In this document: one piece after another, positions 56,874-64,000 of the stretch
How positions within the stretch are numbered: the stretch's first letter is position 1
Layout of the letters: each line of letters starts with the position of its first letter
Assembly (NCBI GenBank): GCA_003868215.1
Contig: QWDQ01000053.1
Coordinates: forward strand, 62,001 to 126,000
Origin: Pseudophaeomoniella oleicola
Lineage: Eukaryota; Ascomycota; Eurotiomycetes; Phaeomoniellales; Phaeomoniellaceae
DNA length: 64,000 nt
Direction of reading: 5' to 3'
Notes under the pieces: generated by a model
What the model was told of the DNA's origin: nothing
What the model saw: the letters and a program-made list of their open reading frames with translations, nothing else
Databases searched by the model: none
Translations under genes and position numbers: made by a program

Positions 56874-56954
56874 ATGGAGAGTTTATTGATCCTTGGCGGC
56901 GTTATTGTGCTTGTTATGCTAGTTCTTCGTTTCATTTGCTTTGGCCATTCCTGA
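56874..56954 (+). CDS. Possible micro-ORF with one membrane helix
   Basis: A 26-codon frame MESLLILGGVIVLVMLVLRF... is almost entirely a hydrophobic helix. Forty bases further on, after a TTAACTTTGCAG acceptor-like signal, comes a Pro-rich stretch (PPSPPRPPSPTSIV) open to a TGA. They could be two exons of a small membrane-anchored protein, but no good donor joins them, so this may be chance. Confidence 0.2.
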   Translation: MESLLILGGVIVLVMLVLRFICFGHS

Positions 56955-57361
56955 CAAGTAATAGTAACGTTAACTTTGCAGCCTCCATCTCCACCTCGAC
57001 CTCCATCTCCCACTTCTATTGTCTGTCCTCCAATTCCATCTGGCGAGTGGTTTGAAGAGAGAGAGACAAATATTTGACTACTGTCACTGAACTGTTGAAC
57101 AGCTTACCTACGTACCGTAGTGGAGGAGCCGTCGATACGTGGACCACCGACATTTCTCCTTACCTAGAAACCTGGAACATTAGGTGCCGTAAGGACAAGA
57201 GACCTAAGAAAGATTGCGTGGGTAACAGGCTCGCAGGTCAGTCTACCGCCAGTTCCAGCCCCAAACGATACTCCACCAGACTCGCAGGGTACGTAAGTAC
57301 AAAAAAGAGAGTTCGATTGTTTGAACATCCGGTTGCGAGATCTGCTCGCGTCAGTGGGCTT

Positions 57362-57388
57362 ACTATGCTAACTATGCTAACTATGCTG
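57362..57388. repeat. 9-bp tandem repeat
   Basis: The unit ACTATGCTA occurs three times, the third ending in G. Each junction recreates GCTAAC-like sequence. No function assigned. Confidence 0.85.
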
Positions 57389-58336
57389 ATCGTAGGTCCT
57401 GCTCGCTGGTACAGTCAGAATCCATCTAATTACTGTGTTCACATCCCTCAAAAAGAAAGATTGTCGCTCAGCTCAGATTTGCTAGAGCATTGGCAACATA
57501 CCGTAGTAGCTGAGTTGCCAAGTTCACAAGTCATCTAATCCTTGAATGGTGGAATCCAGTACCATTTACTACGTTAGATTTTAGGTCAGATCTACATCTC
57601 CTTGCTCCAAGTGTTCGGGAAATCATATTCAAAACGATCAAAGATCTGTCCAAGAAAAATCACAAAAGGACCACACAAAGACGTGACCAAGGACCAAAAG
57701 CAAACGTTCAACAACAGCTTGACTCTCAAGAGCCTTGCGATACGGGCTAGACCGATAGGCTGTATTGCTTTTGAATCTCTCTATTCATAATCCATTCTAG
57801 GCTTCTGCTGCTCTTCTAGCTTCCCAGCAATCTGATTACATACAACATCCTTCAGAGCCCGGCCTAGGTCCGCCGTCCTACCCGTCCTACCGTCTCGTTT
57901 CGTACCCACCTAGGCCTTTCTTTTCCTCTCAGCACATCACACTACTTCCACATCTTCCACCCGAATTCACATGGTCTTCTAAATACACCGGCTTCACATT
58001 GTCTCTGTCTCACACACCGTCCACATCTGCATTAGTCTGACAGGGGAGCTTTATCGCGTAATCCAGGTCTCGGTCACTTGCAGACCCTAACAACAACTGC
58101 TCGACAAACATTGGTCGACCATCATTTCTTCGGTTGTCGTGCAAGGCGAACTCAACTAAGATCTTAGAAGTAAGAGTGTCATTGCACCTGGTCTCACGAT
58201 CTATAAGTCATCCGAGTGTAGTGCTCGCAGCCGAACTGGCAGCGAGGACAGTAACAGCCACCATGCAACAGAGTGCACATCGGCATTGACACAATTTCAT
58301 TGAGGTGTGCTGAGGGCTTGCTGTATCGGTTGACGC

Positions 58337-61106
58337 ATGCCAAAGGCCATGGCCTTTCCGCCGAAGTATTTGGAGTCGGCGGACCGTCAGACCCTGTGCT
58401 TACCGGGACCTGAACCAGGAGTAGCGATCCATGGAGGTGAAGAGGGCTTTTCGTGGCGGTTGCAGAGGTACTATAGCAATGTCGAAAGCGTCGCGATAGA
58501 AAGGCTGCTGAAGCTCAAAGAGGAATTAAACGGTGCCGATACCGAAACCTTTTGGACGAGATTGATGGAGGGGATGACAGAGATTTGTAATGCTCAATAT
58601 GGCTTCGTCGCGAAAAGAATCTTGAGGGATGACCACGACACTGCTGTCGAGATGCCGCCGATAGGAGCGTCGGGTTCATGTCTGATTGGTACGGCCTTCT
58701 ATTATAATGACGGAAAAGATACGAAGGCTATGCTCAGAGACTATAAATACATGGCCTTCGGTGCCCCATGTGGTTACATGAAGCACGACAAGGTCTTCGT
58801 CATCCCGGAAAAGCTTCAAGATTTCGTCCTCGATAATCCGAACTTGCTACCCTTCCCCGCCGAAGCCTACATCGGTGTACCTCTCTTCTTCGAGGAGAAG
58901 TGCTTTGCGCACTTTGGGATGATGTGGACGAAAGACGCGTTAGAGGCACGTCAGCTCTCATGGGGTTTTGTGGAGATGGCGATGCACGCGTTGGAAGACC
59001 TCGTTCTCGAAAGGCTTCTGAAAGGTGCAAGTTTCGCACGAATCAAGCCGTCAGTACCGGCAGAAAGAGTCAAGAAGGTTATTCCACAGGAAGCTGTCAC
59101 GGCAAGCCAATCGCTAAAACCGTATGCTCGGAGCTTGTCTCATGAGTTGAGGACACCAATGCAAGGTGTGGTAGGAATGCTTGATGTCATGCACGCAACA
59201 GTACAGGAAGCAATTGAAGGCCAAAACAATCCAAAGATCCGGAATGTCTTTCAAGAACTGAGGGATAATATCCAGGCTGTGCAAGGTATGCACCCCTCCC
59301 TACGATACGAGGTTCGATCTTGCTGACAATTCCAAAGACAGTTCCAGGCGCGCTGTTGAAGCTGCTGACAATGTCGTCCATGCGTATGATATGAACATGC
59401 AAATTCCCGAAACACCCCAAGACGGCGACGACTTCAATTTATTCACGAAAGCTTCCTCCATGGACAGCATTGACACCCGGCCCAGCATCTTCATCGAAGG
59501 TCACAACATTGCAGTAAATCCTTACAAGAGGAGGAGAAGCAGCCCAGTGGCATGGCAATGCGATTCGACTCCCACCAACCGGCATCTAACCGATTCTCCG
59601 GGGCTTATCTCACCGTTTTCCGCAGATGCGACCATGGAAGGAGCGGATGGTATAAACCCATGTCCTGGGACTCCAGCTGTGAACTCCCCCGATAGACGCC
59701 CATCCGTAAGCAAAACGCCTATAGAGAGAGACACATATCTTCCACCTAGCACAAAACAGAGCAAGATTCGCGATATCCTTCATCTTGTGATCAACGATGG
59801 CTTATTGGTAGGTGGCCGTCCGGATTCGGCCATCGCAGAGCAGACAGAGACAGGAGAAAAGATCGAAGTACGGTCAAGATCGTCAAATGGAGACGCTGCA
59901 GCAAAAAGTATCACATGGTCCGTCGACGACGACGTACCTGAGGTACTACCTGTTGATGAAAGAGAGCTCACCAAACTTATATCATGTGTGTTTCTGAATG
60001 CAATCAAGTTTACTGAACACGGTGCCATCGAGATAAGGGCTGATGTCCCTGACAGCGGTCGATGCGTATTGGTAAAGGTGGCAGATACGGGCACAGGTAT
60101 CCCGAAAGAATTTCTTCCCCACCTGTTCAAGCCATTTTCACGGGAGGACGATTCCACAACCCGCACCAAAGAAGGCCTCGGCCTCGGGCTCCTTGTTGCC
60201 AAAGGTCTAGCACGGAAGATTGGCGGCGACATTCATTGTGTTCGATCGGTGACTTCTGGCCCTGATCATGGTACCGAATTTGAGATCAAGATCCCACTGA
60301 GCCCGACTGATTCTATCAGCCGTGGCCAGTCGCCGTTCACGGGATCGCCAACTATCTCACGAACCGGTCAGACAGAGTCGGAATCTGCAGAGAAAAAGCG
60401 AAGTTTGTTTCGCGATCCAAAGTCCCGGAATGGCACTAAAAGCATCTCACCTGCGCGAACCTCACCTCTTGGTAGCCAGGATGATAGGGAGCCACTTTCT
60501 GTCACTGCACCAGACGGCGCAGGGAAAGCCGCGCATCGTCGACTGTCCTCAGCGGGCTCGAAGATGCTTCCCCCCAAAACTCCCACCTTCGATCGAAAGC
60601 TTGCCGAGAAACACCCATTGACATTTCTCGTGGCTGAAGATAATAAAATCAACAGACGACTTCTTGTTACCATGCTGCAGAAGCTCGGCTACAAAGACGT
60701 TTACGAGGCATTTGACGGGCGCGAGGCTGTTCGCATCATGTCAGAAGTGTACGACAGTGCTTCAGGACGTGTAAGTTCACCCGTCAAGAGGACAAGTAGC
60801 AGGACCGTGAAGCCCGGAAGTGGCTCACGTAGGCCGGTGGATGTGATCCTCATGGATCTGTGGATGCCTGAGATGGATGGATACGAGGCAACGGAGAAGA
60901 TATTGGAAATGGCTCAAACCCACGCAAAACACAAGCATTGGCCGGAGGAGTTGCCAGTCCCAACCGTGCTGGCAGTCACAGCCGATGTGACAGACGAGGC
61001 TTTGCTCCGGGCCACTCAGACAGGCATGGAAGGGTTCATGACCAAACCCTACAAGCTGAATGACCTTCAACGATTGATTGAAGAATTCAGCATTCGACAT
61101 TGCTAG
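58337..61106 (+). CDS. Hybrid histidine kinase-response regulator with GAF-like sensor
   Basis: Model: join(58337..59285,59338..61106), 905 aa. A fungal phosphorelay sensor that would pass phosphate through an HPt protein to the HOG/SKN7 branch. Order: a GAF-like sensory region (about residues 65-235, with AEAYIGVPLFFEEKCFAHFG); HisKA with the H-box SLSHELRTPMQGVVGMLDV, phospho-His H269; a Ser-rich linker; an ATPase domain with N-box VFLNAIKFTEHG, G1 VADTGTGIPKEFL and G2 GLGLGLLVAKGLA; and a receiver domain with FLVAEDNKINRRLL, phospho-acceptor D823 in ILMDLWMPEMDGYEA, and the Lys of FMTKPYKLNDL. The 52-bp intron joins NIQAVQ-D-SSRRAVEA. No transmembrane segment, so probably a soluble sensor. 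I do not assign a fungal HK group. Confidence 0.93.
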
Positions 61107-61815
61107 GAGAACTCCAATGCACGCATTCCAAGGCATTGTTCTTGCACGGCACCAAACAACCAATTTCATCCTTTTTTTCTTAAGTGCTTCATGTATATAT
61201 AATGTCAGGCAGGATGCTTCTGACTCTGCTAGCCCAAGAGAGCGGGCTCCTTCAAGGCGCAACACAAGGGCATTTTGATCTCGGGGTTTGTTACGAAAAC
61301 TGGTTAGCGGGATGCATATTAAGACAGAGATACCCTCGGTTTATTTACTTCCTACATATATATTAACATCATGTATACTACGTACCTCACAGACTGCTGT
61401 CTATCCTCTGCTAAGAGATTTCCCACAGATCAATATGAGTATGGACCGAATTACAGCCGTAGCGGAGATGTCCTTCGCGTCTGCAGAATATCATATTATT
61501 CAACATATTATTCCCCAGGATCTCTATCATAACAACGCAATTGGATATGGATTCAACCCTGTGATTCTTTTATTATCAAAGTTCGTTAGCAGCTTAACCG
61601 TGTGCTGTTTCATGGTGATCGTGGATTCGACCGCCGCATGAATTGCCACTCCCATTGAAGAGCAGCACCACCAATTGCAAAAACCTTACCGATATGCACG
61701 TATATGTCCTGAAACGTCTGATAGCGTGAAGGCTGACTGCTGTGTTCTAGTTTTAATACGGACTTTGGAACTTACGGAAACATTTCTTACTTCCTATACT
61801 CGCTAATCAAGCACG
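61107..61815. other. Intergenic region
   Basis: 3' flank of the histidine kinase and promoter of the M20 peptidase gene. A palindrome-like TATACTACGTACC lies near 61376. No gene. Confidence 0.5.
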
Positions 61816-63099
61816 ATGGTGGCTACGGGCACCGTGAAGGCTCTTGCTCTGTGCATCTTTGCCTCATCAAACGCTGTACAGGCCAGGCCGCACCTCTCTG
61901 ACAGCCAAGCCGTCCTCCATCAAGATGTGGATCTCAGAGGCTCGGAACTGTCCAAGGTCATCGCGGCTTCGCCGATGCTGTCTTTCCATAGGGAACTGGT
62001 AGAAGCCGAGTCAGTCACAGGCAACGAGAATGGTGTTGGCGACTACGTGATCGATTATCTACAGGAACGAGGCTTTCTCGTAGCAAAACAACCAGTCGAG
62101 CAGCCGGATCCGTCTAAGAAGCCTAGATTCAATGTGCTTGCTCTCACACCGGGAACTGTACCAGGAACGCACATCAAAACAATCGTTAGCTCACATATAG
62201 ATACGGTACCGCCTTTCATTCCCTATAATCTTTCGTCACCGTCGGGTGATCTGTCGAGCTCGACATTCAATCGAAAGGAAATTTTGATATCTGGCCGTGG
62301 TAGTGTCGATGCCAAGGCTTGTGTGGCAGCCCAAGTCCATGCGGTTCTCGAATTACTGGACAGCAAATCGATCAATCCAAATGATGTCGCGCTTCTTTTT
62401 GTCGTTGGCGAGGAGGACGGTGGTGATGGTATGGCCACGTTTTCTGACTCACCACACAATAATGGTGACTACGCGGCTGTCATCTTCGGCGAACCTACGG
62501 AATTGAAATTAGCGACTGGGCACAAGGGAATATTGATGGTCACCATCACAGCCAAAGGTCAAGCCGCACACTCAGGATATCCATGGCTAGGTAGATCAGC
62601 CAATTCGATGCTCATCCCCGCCTTGGCAATCATGGACCGACTCGGTAACATCCCAGAAGTCGACGGTGGTCTCCCTAGCAGCGAAAAATATGGCAATACT
62701 ACTGTGAATCTCGGTCTCCTCGAGGGTGGTGTCGCTGCCAACGTGGTTGCGGAACAAGCAAGGGTCAAGATCGCATGCCGACTCGCAGGTGGCGACAGGG
62801 ATAAGGCAGTCGAGATCATCAAGAAAGCCCTCAAGGGTCTGGGGGAAAATTACGAAGTCACATTTTCACAAGGTTATGGACCAGTTGACATCGATGCGGA
62901 TGTGCCAGGCTTTGAAACCATCACTGTCAACTACGGTACAGACATTCCAAATCTGAAGGTCAAAGATACGGTGAAAAGATATCTCTACGGTCCCGGAACG
63001 ATCACCGTCGCACACTCGGCTCACGAGGCGTTGACTGTGGGGGATCTCGAGGAGGCCGTGAAGGGCTATAAGAAGTTGATACTACATGCTCTGCAGTGA
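61816..63099 (+). CDS. Secreted M20-family metallopeptidase
   Basis: Single-exon gene of 427 aa. Residues 1-23 (MVATGTVKALALCIFASSNA then VQA) form a signal peptide with a plausible cleavage before RPHLS. M20 motifs: SSHIDTVPP (metal ligand H127, catalytic D129), GRGSVDAKACVA (bridging D165), VVGEEDGGDGM (catalytic E199 and ligand E200), GHKGILMVTITAKGQAAHSG in the lid/dimerisation domain, and the late HSAHEAL providing the final His ligand. These fit a two-zinc carboxypeptidase or acetylornithine deacetylase-like enzyme. With a secretory signal, an extracellular or vacuolar carboxypeptidase is most likely; the substrate is unknown. Confidence 0.92.
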   Translation: MVATGTVKALALCIFASSNAVQARPHLSDSQAVLHQDVDLRGSELSKVIAASPMLSFHRELVEAESVTGNENGVGDYVIDYLQERGFLVAKQPVEQPDPSKKPRFNVLALTPGTVPGTHIKTIVSSHIDTVPPFIPYNLSSPSGDLSSSTFNRKEILISGRGSVDAKACVAAQVHAVLELLDSKSINPNDVALLFVVGEEDGGDGMATFSDSPHNNGDYAAVIFGEPTELKLATGHKGILMVTITAKGQAAHSGYPWLGRSANSMLIPALAIMDRLGNIPEVDGGLPSSEKYGNTTVNLGLLEGGVAANVVAEQARVKIACRLAGGDRDKAVEIIKKALKGLGENYEVTFSQGYGPVDIDADVPGFETITVNYGTDIPNLKVKDTVKRYLYGPGTITVAHSAHEALTVGDLEEAVKGYKKLILHALQ

Positions 63100-63561
63100 T
63101 GTCCACGGGTGTTTTCTCGAACGATTCAAGCTACGATAAATGGCAATGTTCCCAAATGTGAGTAGCGTTTGCTATCTCGCAGACGGTTGTAGAGATATAA
63201 ATATCCATAAGCGTATACACACTATTTCTCTCCCACAGTTGATATGATTTAATGGTTTCCTTTTTCGGCCGTGAGTCAAAAGAATATTCCCCGCCAAATT
63301 TGACATTACACCAAAGCGTCACCAAAATCGCAAGTCTCTGTGGACAACCCTTGAAATATCACCATAGACCCTCCGATCGCATCAGAGCAGACTCTTCCTA
63401 CCGTACAAAAGTTCACTTTGCTCAGGTTGGCAGTTGACGAAAGAGTATCGCTTGCGCCACACCCCACATTCGTCCCGCTATCAAAACTTTCCACAGCGAC
63501 GAGGATTATTCACTGAACATCATTCAAACAATTACCGACTTTTCAAGGAAACACCGCAATC
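63100..63561. other. Intergenic region
   Basis: 3' flank of the peptidase gene and promoter/leader of the eIF2-gamma gene. No gene or repeat seen. Confidence 0.5.
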
Positions 63562-64000
63562 ATGGCGACGAACGGTGATTTCTCTGAAGACGAGTCTCTT
63601 CCAGGCTCCCCAGCTCCCGAGGAGCAAGATGTTGCAGAGGAGGAGATCGAGGATGTCGGCCCAAGCTCGAAAGAACCAAAATCGATCCTGAAGCGATCTC
63701 CAGCCGCAATCCCAGAGCCTGCCCGACCTACGCTACCAGAGCAACCGGATCCAGCTGACCTCGACCTCGGCACCCTTACACCGCTCACACCCGAGATCAT
63801 TGCACGACAGGCTACAATCAATATCGGTACGATCGGACATGTAGCGCACGGAAAATCCACAGTCGTAAAAGCGATATCTGGTGTGCAGACTGTGCGTTTC
63901 AAAAACGAGTTGGAGAGAAATATTACCATTAAGCTCGGTTATGCGAATGCAAAGATCTACAAGTGTGACAACGATGAGTGTCCGCGACCGACGTGTTACA
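63562..64000 (+). CDS. GCD11: Translation initiation factor eIF2 gamma subunit (3' end outside window)
   Basis: The ATG at 63562 opens [20 protein letters not shown] and the frame is open for 146 codons to the window edge. After an acidic, fungal-specific leader come [20 protein letters not shown], the P-loop GHVAHGKST (G1), [20 protein letters not shown] (G2/switch I) and the zinc-ribbon start [14 protein letters not shown], which together are diagnostic for eIF2-gamma. It is the GTPase core of the ternary complex delivering initiator Met-tRNA to the ribosome. The rest of the G domain and the C-terminal domains lie beyond 64000. Confidence 0.97.
   Translation, partial: MATNGDFSEDESLPGSPAPEEQDVAEEEIEDVGPSSKEPKSILKRSPAAIPEPARPTLPEQPDPADLDLGTLTPLTPEIIARQATINIGTIGHVAHGKSTVVKAISGVQTVRFKNELERNITIKLGYANAKIYKCDNDECPRPTCY

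Larger units (their letters stand above)
54841..58336. other. Long gene-poor intergenic region
   Basis: About 3.5 kb without a firm gene. It contains a 7-bp tandem repeat (GTGATAC, three units, 56521-56544), the palindrome TACTACGTAGTA at 56667-56678, an extended ACCTAGGTACCTAGGTA element near 56787-56803, a 9-bp tandem repeat (57362-57388), and a tiny hydrophobic open frame (56874-56954). The last 500 bp are pyrimidine-rich and probably hold the promoter and leader of the histidine kinase gene. Confidence 0.5.

Noticed and set aside
57074-57538. 154-codon plus-strand frame in the gene-poor region
   Set aside because: It lacks a proper ATG start, contains the translated 9-bp tandem repeat, and shows no domain.
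54841-58336. A retroelement or DNA transposon in the long gene-poor region
   Set aside because: No terminal repeats, target-site duplications, transposase or reverse-transcriptase motifs could be seen.

Overview
This is a nuclear segment of a filamentous ascomycete (Pezizomycotina). The evidence is short GT-AG introns of about 50-100 bp with CTRAC-type branch points, single-copy housekeeping genes with typical filamentous-fungal architecture (VID21/EAF1, AIR-type zinc-knuckle protein, ORM1, ATM1, AIM24, hybrid histidine kinase, Zn2Cys6 regulator), an intron-bearing tRNA-His, and intergenic DNA rich in TACGTA and TACCTAGGTA palindromes. I cannot fix the genus. Start codons and joins below come from my own reading-frame and splice-site reconstruction; each multi-exon model keeps an open frame and a length divisible by three.

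Layout: an AIF/NDH-2-like FAD oxidoreductase (167-1384, +); pyruvate carboxylase (3711-8981, +, 4 exons), whose second intron is 1,580 bp long; a small unidentified three-exon gene (10307-11093, +); a Zn2Cys6 transcription factor (11786-13938, -); the decayed C-terminal half of another fungal transcription factor (14672-15935, +); cytosolic isoleucyl-tRNA synthetase (16935-20484, -) with a 6-nt microexon; an MDR-family oxidoreductase (21362-22552, -); a gene-poor stretch with a possible small Cys-rich gene and tRNA-His (25825-25933, -); mitochondrial ABC transporter ATM1 (27100-29332, -) divergent from AIM24 (29705-30989, +); AIR1/2-like TRAMP protein (31329-33290, -) divergent from ORM1 (34250-34910, +); an unrecognised conserved-looking protein (35129-37029, -); MAK11-like WD40 protein (37633-39078, -) divergent from VID21 (39808-44046, +); clathrin heavy chain (44801-50336, +); a degenerate-RING protein (51827-53578, +); a small membrane protein (54192-54743, -); a GAF hybrid histidine kinase (58337-61106, +); a secreted M20 peptidase (61816-63099, +); and the start of eIF2-gamma (63562 to the end, +).

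The standout is the second intron of the pyruvate carboxylase gene. It has normal spliceosomal ends (GTGAGT donor, GCTAAC branch point, AAG acceptor), and removing it restores a perfect pyruvate carboxylase reading frame. Inside, on the same strand, lies a GIY-YIG nuclease gene (6781-7890) with two C-terminal C2H2 zinc fingers, interrupted by one in-frame TGA. It looks like a homing-endonuclease-type gene that colonised, or mobilises, a nuclear spliceosomal intron in a highly conserved host gene. Homing itself is inference; the gene-within-intron structure is read directly.

Other points of interest are the 6-nt exon in the tRNA synthetase, the 21- and 27-nt exons at the start of clathrin, and five perfect copies of a 12-bp palindrome, all in gene-free DNA.
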